DNA of 64,000 bases, taken from Dysidea avara. Its lineage: Eukaryota > Porifera > Demospongiae > Dictyoceratida > Dysideidae. Made by a program: the position numbers and the translations under genes. How positions within the stretch are numbered: position 1 is the stretch's first letter; every line of letters begins with the position of its first letter. Shown piece after piece: positions 39,601 through 49,400 of this stretch. The stretch lies in assembly GCF_963678975.1 (NCBI RefSeq), contig NC_089277.1, positions 23,634,672 to 23,698,671 of the forward strand, read 5' to 3'. The notes under the pieces are model-generated. The model was not told the origin of the DNA. It saw only the letters and a program-made list of their open reading frames with translations, and did not search any database.

Positions 39601-40085
39601 CCACCTACGATATATTAGTGTATATTTAATCCCTCTTCAGTCTCATAACTGAATTAGGGATTAAGTGTTCACTAGTATACATGTATCTGCAGGCATAAGC
39701 AACCTCCCTTGTTTTCTTTGATTCCTAATTGAACGTAAAATTCCTGCACTACTTTTTTGAAATGTTATTGTGACTGGTGAATACGAAATACTCTAATAGA
39801 GCAGTGATTTGTACTGTTCAGATAATCAACATTCAGGTAATTTAGGGCCTAATGTGCTACCACTGCTTGCAGCTTAAATTGTATCATGGACATGTGCATA
39901 TGTGACATAGTTCATTCATTTCCTGTAGATATTTGACTGAGTCATATGGGGCCAGTGCTGGAGTGATAGAGAAACGTATTGTGGAGGCTAATCCACTACT
40001 GGAGTCATTTGGTAATGCCAAGACCATGAGGAACAACAACAGCAGTAGATTTGGCAAGTTTGTAGAGATACACTATAGTGATAAG
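24670..40085 (+). CDS. myosin VI-like motor, two consecutive exons (copy B), partial
   Basis: Exon 24670-24715 encodes the P-loop, read as [16 protein letters not shown], after TTTTTAG. The usual myosin P-loop has E where this has K after the first G. Exon 39929-40085 continues in phase 2 as YLTESYG, then [20 protein letters not shown] and [16 protein letters not shown]. This is the segment up to switch 1 (NNNSSRFGK), which coordinates Mg-[11 protein letters not shown] and the short spacer before [10 protein letters not shown] are closest to class VI. The intron between them is 15.2 kb and carries a LINE, a satellite composite, a hAT-like element and foldbacks. Neither upstream exons nor the next exon (which would begin like 4656) were found after 40085. 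The gene is therefore split, duplicated or truncated here. The two-gene transposon at 41019 lies in what would be the next intron. Confidence 0.8.
24980..27240 (+). mobile_element. LINE (CR1/L2-type) RT region, defective, with nested MITE
   Basis: Begins with [18 protein letters not shown] and [13 protein letters not shown] RT entry, interrupted by stops. It continues as [20 protein letters not shown] (25105-25437), then after a frameshift [38 protein letters not shown] and [12 protein letters not shown] (25469-26500). The catalytic YADD/FADD box reads FAND, so the enzyme is dead. The C-terminal part has [12 protein letters not shown] and [10 protein letters not shown]. The reading frame stops inside the MITE inserted at 26496. 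The 3' UTR resumes after 27138 and ends in an ACAATT-rich tail near 27240. Confidence 0.88.
26496..27138. mobile_element. TGTRACCCAGTCT-TIR transposon, reverse of 3941-4540
   Basis: Ends TGTAACCCAGTCTGACAAAA and its complement, with TA on each side. The internal sequence is the reverse complement of 3941-4540, including a GGGAAAAGCAGCCAGCAA-type block. It inserted at the last codons of the LINE ORF. The stop codon TAA now used lies within the left TIR. Confidence 0.88.
27241..27599. other. no gene recognised
   Basis: Short spacer within the myosin intron. No coding or repeat signal supported beyond simple AT-rich sequence. Confidence 0.4.
27600..28384. repeat. dispersed repeat with internal tandem units (pair with 60600-60990)
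   Basis: Three imperfect copies of a ~150-bp unit containing ACGGGTTGAACATAGCTGA, ATAATGGATACTTCACTTTTC and AATTGATATAACTGGGG lie at about 27990-28340. Parts recur at 60600-60990 (GGGCTGAACATAGCTGA, TATTGTGGTATGCCAAAAGGC). The minus strand at 27763-28020 has an 85-codon open frame, but I see no family motif and take it as part of the repeat. Confidence 0.5.
28385..29200 (+). mobile_element. foldback element X, single arm
   Basis: Parallels 7784-8575 from AAGACACACGGTAGTGTGTC through TATTGACAGGAAGAAAGAAA, the T-rich TTCTTCGTTTTT segment and CTACAGGGTAAACC to GCGAGATCGAGA. The opposite arm is absent here. It leads directly into the 20-bp motif and satellite 2, so this is the start of composite copy 2. 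Confidence 0.78.
29201..29272 (+). repeat. CTCTAATAGARCAGTCA motif, four units
   Basis: Four tandem units after GCGAGATCGAGAT, with the linker ATC between units. Same position in the composite as 8576-8636. Confidence 0.85.
29273..35410 (+). repeat. 31-bp satellite array 2
   Basis: The same ~31-bp monomer family as array 1, about 195-200 units over 6.1 kb. Variant ends include AAGAAACCATTCTGTAAAG, AAACCACCATGTAGAG and ACAAATCACCTGTACAG. The order of variants is repeated locally (for example around 33560-34080) but no single higher-order period holds across the array. Confidence 0.93.
35410..35768. mobile_element. TGTGACCGGATTT-TIR MITEs, one partial and one complete
   Basis: 35410-35513 is the right end of one element, ending TCCGGTCACA. 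35524-35764 is a complete short one starting TGTGACCGGATTTACGAAAA and ending in its complement. They face each other across an 8-10 bp ATGTATTATA junction. They separate satellite 2 from the closing foldback. Confidence 0.78.
35860..36225. mobile_element. foldback MITE closing satellite composite 2
   Basis: A GC hairpin AAAGCTGGCCATAGGCCAGC is followed by inverted arms with AATCCAAAACAGCCAAGCTG, AAAGGCTATGGTGAAAAAAG and AATGGCTGTGATGGTAGG, closely matching 12116-12490. The loop is about 25 bp at 36052-36075. Confidence 0.88.
36240..36575. mobile_element. palindromic foldback MITE
   Basis: Inverted arms of ~140 bp carry ACTAGAGTAGGGACCATAGC, ACATCGATAAAA and CAGTAGGGATATAACACTT in mirror order. 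The loop is near 36400. Non-coding. Confidence 0.85.
36576..37077. other. no gene recognised
   Basis: Intronic sequence. It holds two weak reverse units of the 20-bp motif at about 36629-36690. Confidence 0.45.
37467..37828. mobile_element. nested MITE with GCCAATGAAACTTGATTA TIR
   Basis: The ends GCCAATGAAACTTGATTA and TAATCAAGTTTCATTGGC are inverted. Flanks are CTTAG on both sides. It carries two to three units of the 20-bp motif at 37553-37625. It inserted within the hAT element after the latter arrived. Confidence 0.78.
37553..37625 (+). repeat. CTCTAATAGARCAGTCA motif, three units
   Basis: Leader AGATCGAAAT then three degenerate units. Lies inside the MITE at 37467-37828. Confidence 0.78.
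38068..38740. mobile_element. foldback element
   Basis: The left part (38068-38400) and right part (38450-38740) are inverted copies. Shared wording includes TGTTGGTTGGGAG/CTCCCCTGTTGG, TTGTAACAGCTCTGC, CACAACCAATCA and CTATAGAGCATA. No coding region. Confidence 0.75.
38741..39547. other. no gene recognised
   Basis: Part of the myosin intron. No reading frame with recognisable motifs and no clear repeat structure. Confidence 0.45.
39548..39752. mobile_element. palindromic MITE (related to 60400-60600)
   Basis: Arms with ATTAGGGATCAAAGAAA and AACAAGGAAGGCCACC are mirrored by AACCTCCCTTGTTTTCTTTG and CCTAATTGAA. A related palindrome with ACCTCCCTTGTTTTACCAC is at 60400-60600. Confidence 0.72.
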
Positions 40086-40219
40086 GTATAGCATTGATGA
40101 TTTAGTACTGTTGAATCACTGTACAGTTGTACTACAAACAAAACTCTCTAATAGAGCAGTCATCAACTGTTGCAAATATGATTTGCTAGCTAGATCAGGG
40201 ATACACCTGTACATGGAAT

Positions 40220-40745
40220 CTCTCTTTAAGTTTAAATTTTAGCTGGGTATGAATGAGTATTGGTAATGGTGGCATTTCGGCTCTGATGGTTTGTATCTAA
40301 CCACTGAAACTATTTTACTTTTAAACGTATAGGACAAGAATGTATTTTGTTGTACAGTCTAATTTACTGACACATGATGACGCACAGTATGCAACAGTAG
40401 TATGCATTGCAGTGATCGCCAAGTACTATGTGTACAGGTTATCCTACCCCACACTGCTTGAAACTTCTTTGTTTACTAGAGTGGTATATCCCCAGTATAT
40501 GGAACAGTTAATTGTTTGGTATTTTAGTAGTTTTTCAGTAAACCTGCATTCACTGATGTTTTACTGAGAGTTTAAAACTTAGTAAAACAATTATGTTCTA
40601 TATACTTAAAGTTACTGACACTTTACTATGGGTACAACTACAGTAAAGCAGCTTAGCAAATTAGTAAACTAAGAGCCTTCAAGCAGTGCCAAGCAATGGT
40701 AAAGAAGTTTGATAGGTGGATTATGGATTACTGAAACCCATACAT
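40220..40745 (+). repeat. duplicated intron segment (pair with 3258-3545)
   Basis: Follows the myosin exon ending at 40085. See 3258-3545 for shared blocks. This copy has about 240 bp of extra sequence in the middle. Confidence 0.62.
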
Positions 40746-40807
40746 TTGTGACTGGATCTGTGGAGATCCAACGCAATTGTGCATTTTTCAAATCCTTGTT
40801 TTATTAA

Positions 40808-41018
40808 ACATCAAGACACACGGTAGTGTGTCGTGCGGCCCAAGAAGCCGGCACGCAACACCCGTGAGTATATTGACAGGAAGAAAGAAAACGCAATTTT
40901 TGCACCTCCGTAGCTCTGTGCTGCCTTGGTGAAACCAGACGATTTTTGCTGTGGACACTCCCTCCAACTTCAGCACTCCACATTCCAATTTGAGCGAAAT
41001 CGCTTCAAGCGTTCCCTA
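40808..41018 (+). mobile_element. foldback element X, truncated arm
   Basis: Matches 28393-28600 from AAGACACACGGTAGTGTGTC to GAAATCGCTTCAAGCGTTCC. The match stops exactly where the left inverted repeat of the two-gene element begins (41019). The continuation of X is not found beyond the right end at 50727. Confidence 0.8.
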
Positions 41019-41257
41019 CAGTGGCCCGTTCTGGTCTATTTCCCGGAAATTTCTTTCATTTCTGGGAAATTTCCGAGAAATTTCTTCACTTTTTCTCATT
41101 TCTCAACAGTTTCTCTAAAGTTTCTCACCTTTTTCTCAATTTTTTCTCTATTCTTGAAACTTTTCCTAAAATTTCTTTAGTACTTCTTGATCTTTTCTCG
41201 TTTCTCAAAAATTTCCATAGAATTTCTTTGAGAAATAAGACGTCATGTGCACGTGAT
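41019..41257 (+). repeat. left long terminal inverted repeat
   Basis: Runs from CAGTGGCCCGTTCTGGTC to GTGCACGTGAT. It is rich in repeated (A)GAAATTTC and TTTCTC words, giving internal short palindromes such as GGAAATTTC and AGAAATTTCTT. It matches the right repeat at about 95%, with one 12-bp TTCTCAATTTTT length difference and a few substitutions. Confidence 0.9.
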
Positions 41258-41357
41258 CAGTACTTCTCTAAAATTTACATAGAATTTCTTCGTGGCATAC
41301 GACATCATAATGTGTAATTAAGAGTTCTTACTGTACAACTTAAAAGTGTGCGTGGAT

Positions 41358-44300
41358 ATGGCAGGAAAATATGAAGTTTCTTTTTTGTTTAAGTGCGTTA
41401 AGGAAGGCAAGATTACGGGAGACAAAGCCATCAATATCATTGGCAAGGGCAGATCATCAGCCACCACAGGAGCTATTATGAGATATGGACCCAATCATAG
41501 TATCCAACCCCCTACACCAACTGCAAGTAACTTGCAACCGTTATCTTGTTACACATACTGAACGTAGTTCGAGCACGTGCATATTGACTTTAATGTATAA
41601 ACCTGGTTTTGGTCTGTAGAGCTGTCTGGTTTTTTGTCAAAACAAAATGTTCTATATGCAGTGCTCATGAGCAATGGTGTTTTAAAAGCAGGATCTTCTG
41701 CCTTGAGCTCTTATCAGAAAATATCTTTTTCGTTCATAACATTTTTATTGTAGCCAACTTGTATTTTTCCTTTTAATGCCTGCTTTAATTTGTATAATAT
41801 GTAGCTAGTCGCATGAAAGTCTCCTGTTCGGACCGTATTGCCTTAACTTCTTGACATTATCAATTAGAGATTATAAGTACCCCCTCAGAATAAGTTTTTC
41901 AGGAAAAGTTTTGTCATCTGCCCACACCTTTTTGTTCGGCAACTTTTTGCATACAATTTGTTGTTACCGCCAAGGCCTTAACCTTAATTTGCATGCAACA
42001 ATTTTGAACAAGAATGGTATGGATGATTCACCAGACCCCTTCCTAGAAATGGGGGGTTTTAAACTTCTAATTGACGAGTGGTGCTTACGAGGAACGTGAC
42101 TAGCTAGTGTTTTATAAGCATCACCAGCAACATGGCACTTTCATTTTACTAGGTAGCAGTAAAAGAGCTGAGATTATTGAAAAATATAAGCAACTCCAAC
42201 GAGGAGAACGATCAAATAGCTCTAAGAAGACAAGATTTGCTGCTAGTGTTCAAAAGAGAAACCCAGTTTTAATTAAGATCAGTGTATAACTAACTATTCT
42301 AATAAGCATCAGTGGTGGATCCAGGGGGTTTGAGAGGGTTCCATGGAGCACCCTTTTTGAAAAATCATCAATGAAGCACAATCAAAATACTCTAATAGAG
42401 CATTCACTAAAATCTAGTGATGTGCGATATAGCTTATTGTTTACATTGCATATTGCGATTATTGCAAGCAAAATTATCACGATTATGATAATTATCCCGA
42501 CAATTAACATGTAACATTAGATGCCAGTCTACAGGTGAGAACTTATACAAACAACAAGTTTCTGAGTGCAGTTGTAACTAGTGATGAAATTTTCTATCAG
42601 AGAAAGTTTCTTGTTTATTGCAATTACTATGTATTTAGTTGAAATTTTTATATCACAATATAGCTTTGTCACAATATGATTATCATGAGATACATGGTAT
42701 ATGATAGATTGTACCATCACTACAATATTGTAACAGTCCAGGATGTAATCAAATGGCAGTTGCCAAATTGGTGTTACTGTATGTTGAACTTGAGAAAAAC
42801 TGAAATTCACTCAAAATTTCTGCCGCTTTTGGTCTGAGCCTTCAAAAGTGTGGGTTGCAAAAGTGGAACCCCGAAAGTATGGATCCACCCCTTGAGCATT
42901 AGCCACATGTGTGCAAATGACTCAATAAGTTTGTTCGATTATGTTAGATTACACTTGGTAGAATGAGGTTCGATGATGTAAAGCATCGTGGTGTACACTG
43001 CAAGGAACTTGGACCTAATGTTGGGGTTTCTATGGCACCCACAGCAACGTATGATGAATTGGTTGAGGAAGGAATAAAATACTTCTTCAGTTACAAGGAA
43101 AACGCAGCAGGTGTGGCAAGTCGTGAATATTTTTTGGCAGATAGGCAAGGAAGCAAGTTGCCCAACACCTTGCAAGGCCGCCCATGGGTTTTGGCAGATT
43201 ATCTACACATGCATGGCATGTTCCCATCAAAGACTAGGATATTCTGTGTACAAGTAAGCAGTCTTGTGTATATGCTGAATGTGGGATATTTAATCATGTG
43301 TATTGGAAATGTATATAGCAAGAGATCATCGGTATTTCCAGTGAGCCAGTTAATGTTCATTCTCCAATACCAGAGCAAGGTACTTCTCATGTTGTTGCCA
43401 CAATACCATCTGACTCAAATGATGAGGTGGCTTTGAGAGATGTACAACGCAGCAGTGACAAGAAAATAGGTAAATATATCACAGCTTTGTAACACAATTT
43501 CAATCTCTACACATGTACGAAGATGAACACTTCATTCCATTTTCATCATTTACACTGGGACGTAAACTTGGTAAGGGGGGTTATGGATTGGTGTTCCTGT
43601 CTGAACTAAATGGAACGTTTGTTGCTGCAAAGCAAATTCCATTGACATCAGATGAGGTCAACATGAGTGAGATAAATGTTTTAAGGTGATAAAATAGTTA
43701 TATAGCTATATGATTTCCATACGTGCTTTTATAACATTTGTTTACACTGAACAGCTCACTGCACCACCCTAATGTTGTTGTGTTCATGGGGTATTCCAGA
43801 GATGAACATCACATATACATCTTGACTAATTATGTACATGGTGGAGATTTATTCAACTTCCTTTTCAAAGAGGTACATTTATTGACTTGACTGAAATCTT
43901 ACATGTGTAATTATCGTCACAGAAAATACCACTCTCAGCAAGTGACCAACTGTCGATAACCGATCAAGTGGCACAGGCACTTGCTTATATGCATGGACGA
44001 AAGCCTCCTTTTATTCATCGAGATGTAAAGCCAATGAACATATTGGTAAGTACATATGTGACCGGATTTCACATAACAAGGCTTCCACACACACAAAATC
44101 AAACTTACGATTTTACCAGAAATGGATTGCTGGTCTAATACACTATCATATTTCACACTGTACTTCCTTCAGCACTGACAAGTCTGGTTTCTGTAGCAGC
44201 TTTCTTCCGACCCTGTCAAAGCCACGAGTGTGAGATTGGCACCATTAAATGGCCATGGCTTTGTGATAATGGTGTGTGGTGAGCCAGAGGCGTAGCTAAG

Positions 44301-46424
44301 GGGGGGCAAGGGGGGGCATTTGCCCCCCCATCACTAAATGATTTTTTTTTTAAACCTTCGTCACAAGTTTACCAGTATTAAACTGACACGCAAATGACTG
44401 TAAATTATGTACACTACTACGCGGTATCACCAGGGGCTGCTAGTGAATGCGCACACACAACATTCAACTCGCTCGCGAATCCATCGAACGAAAATATTAG
44501 ACACATACTTCTATATTTAGCCTAGATTACTCGCGTGATAGAACATTTTTGAATCTAAAAAGAGTGACCCGCTTCTCCACGGCAGGAGTCACAACTCACA
44601 AGTGACAAAGGAGACCAGATGACGCTATGAACCTACTGTCTACGAGGTGATAAAGTGTTAGCTAAATAAATGTACCAAGTTTATTTTATCGAGTCGATCA
44701 CACTGGACCTTTGTACGTATGGCAGTGCAGTCTGTTTTTACTTAGTCAGTCAGGTGGATCAGTCAGGCTTACAAGTTCTGCTAGCAAGACAGGTGGGATT
44801 TCGTGCAATACATGGCATTTGAATTTCGCTGAGTGAAGTGAGTGAATACGTCATCCTGTCAGCAGTGTGCTAGGACTGCAGCACAGGCTGTGGCTAACGT
44901 AAAGTAACCTGTATTTGCACTAAAGTATTAGCTCTACCGGACTGTGGATGAATTTGTTGGAGTACAGTTGTGGCACGTGCGATGATGCTCGACAAATATA
45001 GCTACCTCGATTGGAAGCAGTCTGTACCGAAATGGTTACGTAGCTAGTTATTTAAGCTGTAATAATACAACACCGTATGTTGGCTAGCCCACCATTGGGT
45101 CATTAGCCTTTTTTGCAATTATGAATGATTTTGAGTGTTTCGTGGGGGGCATGCCTGCCCCTCCATCACCTTCTGGCTAGCTACGCCCCTGTGGTGAGCT
45201 GGGACTTCACAGAGAGCTCGCCAATAGTGTTCTCAGTCAATTTGGAGTAATTTGAGGGCCATGGAGGGCCCAAACTTGGCCTCTGGATTTCAATCGTCTT
45301 CTTACTCCATTTTATACCCGTATATTAAGACCACCGTCCACTCTCACCCTATTACTACCATCTGTGATATTATTACCCGCTCGAAAAAGGCTGCTCAAAA
45401 CAGGGCAAATCTTGGGTATCAGAAATGTATACACCCACTCAGTGATAGCTAGTGAACAATTGGTGCAAATTTTGTTTGCACAGCTGTAGGCACTGGGAAG
45501 TTATTACACAATGATTCCTTAAAATCGCCATATCTCCTAACAAAGCTTTGTGCGTCGAAGTCTTGTTTTGTCAAATTCAGTCACATATGTAGATTGATGT
45601 AATATAGGCAAGCATTGTCTGTGTACTTGTCAAGTTCTTCGGTGCCTTAATAGTACTACTAGAGAAAGATTGGGTATAAATGTTATGAGATGTCACTGAT
45701 ATGGTACCTTAAAAGCTTTGTACATTGTGCAAATGAACTTCATAAGTACTTCTGTATTACTTTGGACTTTCTGCTGCACATAAAACAATATACCATATTT
45801 ACTTGGTTAAACGCTGCACCTTTAATAGTTGCCGCACTGAAGGGGGCCCACAATCGATTGTGAAAATAAGGGCTTAAACATCGTTCACGTGTATCGAATG
45901 GTGGTTAAGCTTGAATAGTCGCCACATCGATTTTTGAGACTATAAGGTAATAGAAGCCGCAGCGTTTAACCAAGTAAATATTGTACTTTTAAACTTATTT
46001 ATGAATAAAATAATTTTATGGTTTGTTAGAAATTATAATTATTGTTCACAGGTTGAAAAGGGAACTTTCCATGTATACTTAACAGACATAGGATTAGCCA
46101 GACTCAAGACAACAGCTTGTACAATGACAAATGTTGGAAAAGCTGAAGGCACATATTATTCTTCACCAGAATGCTTTTTTGGAAACACATGCCTTGCGTC
46201 TGATGTTTGGAGCTTTGGTTTAGTCTTATCTGAAGTGTTCGGAAGAAAGCATGCGTGGGGAAAACTAATGACCCATGCTGAGATGGCACAACTTATTGTG
46301 GCTAAACTCTACCTTCCATACAACAACCATCAGAAGGGTGTGTGAAGGTTGTTTGCAGTATGATGCGAAAAAGAGAATCAATATGATGACTGTGATACAA
46401 CAACTAAGGGAAATAAATATTTAA
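41358..46424 (+). CDS. protein kinase with N-terminal accessory region, 8 exons, 3' frameshift
   Basis: Exons: 41358-41526, 42153-42265, 42948-43253, 43319-43469, 43523-43685, 43755-43872, 43923-44045 and 46052-46424. All phases agree, except that the exon 2 donor is weak. The first ~245 residues hold a basic linker (ERSNSSKKTRFAASVQKRNP) and a region of about 100 residues of a kind I cannot name (ATYDELVEEGIKYFF, GRPWVLADYLHMHG). The kinase domain follows: glycine loop LGRKLGKGGYG, lysine in FVAAKQIP, HPNVVVFMGYS, catalytic HRDVKPMNIL, metal-binding DIG in place of DFG (LTDIGLARL), EGTYYSSPE in place of APE, and SDVWSFGLVLSEVFG. All catalytic residues are present, so activity is possible. 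Near 46320 the frame slips by one nucleotide. The final helix (RRVCEGCLQYDAKKRI, then TVIQQLREINI) is in the next frame and stops at 46422-46424. It is probably a TKL- or sponge-expanded group kinase. Confidence 0.82.
42416..42722. mobile_element. possible TAGTGATG-ended MITE in kinase intron 2
   Basis: The left end TAGTGATGTGCGATA and the right end GTACCATCACTA are roughly inverted. The interior has repeated GATTAT/TATCACGAT words. No target duplication is visible. Non-coding. Confidence 0.4.
44057..45585. mobile_element. TGTGACCGGATTT-TIR element in kinase intron 7
   Basis: Starts TGTGACCGGATTTCACATAA and ends CAAATTCAGTCACA, with TA on both sides. About 600 bp of its own sequence remain; the rest is the nested hAT-like element at 44285-45191. 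Related to 35524-35764 (CTTCCACACAC near the end is shared). Confidence 0.8.
44285..45191. mobile_element. CAGAGGCGTAGCTA-TIR element with 8-bp duplication
   Basis: Left CAGAGGCGTAGCTAAGGGGG, right GGCTAGCTACGCCCCTG. Both flanks carry TGGTGAGC (44277-44284 and 45192-45199), a perfect 8-bp target duplication, which supports hAT-type transposition. About 907 bp, non-coding. Nested inside 44057-45585, itself inside the kinase intron. Confidence 0.9.
45791..45985. mobile_element. MITE with TACCATATTTACTTGG TIR
   Basis: Left TACCATATTTACTTGGTTAA followed by ACGCTGC, mirrored at the right by GCAGCGTTTAACCAAGTAAA. Total 195 bp. It lies in kinase intron 7 close to the last exon. Confidence 0.85.
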
Positions 46425-49400
46425 CAACTCAAGACACTTTAGATGTTTGTACAATACTATAGCTTCATCGGCATTTGTAGGCTTTGAAATATTATCTTCA
46501 CTCATTACATGTTCAGCTAAATCAGTGAACTCCTTTGGTACAGAGCAGGGCTTAGTGACACTCCATTCACGTGCAGATTCTACATCATCATTACTCACGG
46601 TGTGTCTATATGATCGTGTCCCTAATAATTGCATAACATTTTAATCAAATTTAAGTTTATCATACCTTCATCTTCAGGAAGGAAATACAGCTTATCTGGT
46701 ATACCACCAGGATTATAATTACTTGGTCGTATTCTATGAATGTTCCATTCATGTGCCACGTAATCCAATTCAGCTTGTATCGAGTCCATAAAACAGTATC
46801 GAAGGCAGTTACTACACACAAAATCCATTGTTTAATTGGTGAGAAGTATGTGTATTTTGACAAATTCTATAGCTGTGTTAGCCAAACTATAATCCAGCCA
46901 ATATACATTGTCTCAGAAAACATGACTATTTTAATGTTTTTAATTTGACATTGGCCTACACAAAATTTTCAATCATAGTAATGTACTTGATATTGGTAGA
47001 ATGTTCACATAACCTAATGCATAAATTGTGTGACCAAATGCCTAATCATACATAGTTTGTTCAGCACTGGTGATTCTAGACCTGATATACAGGTGGGGGG
47101 ACAGCATAAAATGTTGTATGACTGTACCATAAAGCAGAATTTTAAGGGAGTCGGGGGGGGCCCAGAAGCTGCAGGATTTTTGCAATTATAAGGATTTAAA
47201 ATGGCTTAAAATTAGTGCTAAAACTAACAATACGTATCTATACCACAACTTTCCCCCTAAATTTTAGAAAACTTATTTTTCAACAGGGTGGGCCTGTACC
47301 CCCCCCCCCCCCCCCCAAGTAGAATCGCCTATGTTGTTCAGACGCTGTGACCAAGCATTTTTTTTCTTATTTCAAGCATTGCCAATATTTCCTTAAACTG
47401 GATGATGCATGCAAACAAAATTGAAATACTTTAATATAATTGGTTTGCTTCAAACTCCAATGCATTTTAATTGTTTACAGTAAGTTTATTAGCATATATG
47501 CAACAGCACCATACATATATAATCAACACTCTTTTACTTACATATGATATTCACTGCTGTCATCCAGTTCACCAGATTCTCTCAAAGCCTGTAATCATAG
47601 CAATTTTGCACTTATCACAAGTGAAACACTAATTTCACATACCTTAAAATAATCCATCCACCATTGCGCAGCATTCTTGCGGAGCTGTCCCCACCAAGCC
47701 TCAATACGCTAGTTTGTGCACGATTAAAACAAACAAATAATGAAATACAAGGTAAACAAACTTGATTGGAAGTAGATCGGCCATACATGAAGCTTTTCTC
47801 CTTTGCAAAGGGATCGTCATGTTGATCTCGCAAAAATGGCTGCAAAAATGCTATATTTGTATTCTCAGTTCCTCTGTCTGTTCTTAAAATTGTAGGACAC
47901 CCTACAGTAATAAACACATCAGTTTTAATTTATATGTTTAGCTATCATATGCCTTAAAACATACCACATTCAATTGATTAATTAAACACTGCAGCTATAA
48001 TTAGCCTATAATATAGTATAAAAAACTAATGAGGATATTCAAGGGTAACCGGTGCTATCAGTACAAAGCAGCTCTTAGACCTCAGTGCATCAAAAAAAGA
48101 GTACGTACTTATTACAATAGCTGCAATGTGTTTCACCACAATGTACACTACAATAGACAAAAGGTATGGCATACAGAAACACATTATAGAATAACTATTG
48201 TTTGTTCCCTTCTCTATTACTGTAGGATTACCTTTCTAACACTACAGATACATAATTATTGTCACCGTGAGGCATGTTCACTGACACGGTATAGCTACAG
48301 CCACTATTCAAATGTCAGACTTTTTGTATCAAATCTAAAAATGTACGTTATTATAGTACATTTGGATACTATAATAACGTACATTATAGTACATCTTGGC
48401 CTTATATGTTTACATATACTGTATATCCGAGGATCAAAATGCCATCCTGCAGGAGCTGAGAATTAGGAAGGATGAGGGTGGGCAACTGTACCTTCTGCCA
48501 TTTTTGAGGGCAGCACCTATTCACTTATTCCAATGCCCAAAAGGCAACTATCTTATGGTACTATTCAAACGCAATGTCGCTATGTGGATTGCAAGTTGAT
48601 GTTTTCACAAAATTTTCATCCTTGGAACACATCATCAGTAGACAATTAAAGTAAAGCAATTCTAAAATATTAAAGCTTAAGTCATTCAGCAAAAAAGTTG
48701 AACAAGTAATATCAAGAGTTAGAGGATTAATGCTTGGTTGTATGTATACTATATTTATCTCATGTTTTCAACTAACCTGCTAATTTTTCTACACAATTTA
48801 AAAAGTACCCTGCAATAATATATGGATCATTATTTCAGGGGGATACATGAAGCCAAAGGATTCTACGTGAGTAGCTGTTAAAAGGTAAGATAAGGATTAT
48901 ACGCTTGTTTTTAATATTGCTTACCTGTCAATGCAGCCATGTATGGCAAAACCATACGGCTTTAATTTATCATATCCGTCACAATGCCATATATAGCCTG
49001 GCCCCTACAGTTCACCAGAAAAGTGGACACAAAGTACAATAAAGCATTATCTGGTGAAATGAATACACCTTGCTGTGATATATCCTTCTCTTCAGTTTTT
49101 TTCCTTTCCTAGCTGCAGCGCCTTCTGGGTTATCCAAAGCTGACAACATCATCACAACATTTCTGTAGCAAAATGTTGCTTACCAACTAAATAAAGGACC
49201 AACTGACTCACCTTCCAACACGCAAACTATGTTTCTCTTTCAGCCTCTTGTGCAATATGCGGTAACCAATGCAGTTCCCTGACACCTCCCTTTCTTTCTA
49301 TGAATACAGTATTGCAGTAATGATAGTCACATTTATTTTGAAAGACCGTAGAATGAATGTAAACAATTGTCCCAATGTTGGATCCATGTAGCATGGAAGT

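Noticed and set aside
41019-41257. The A/T-rich repeat as a stand-alone MITE
   Set aside because: Only two copies are seen in the window, in opposite orientation and exactly outside two convergent genes, so terminal repeats of a larger element fit better.
42153-42289. Exon 2 of the kinase ending at 42281 (donor GTGTAT)
   Set aside because: That donor is closer to consensus but gives phase 1, which creates a stop with every nearby acceptor. The weaker donor at 42265 keeps the frame.
48029-48599. Plus-strand frames of 67-145 codons
   Set aside because: They lie in an integrase intron (47902-48776), lack motifs and have no matching splice context.
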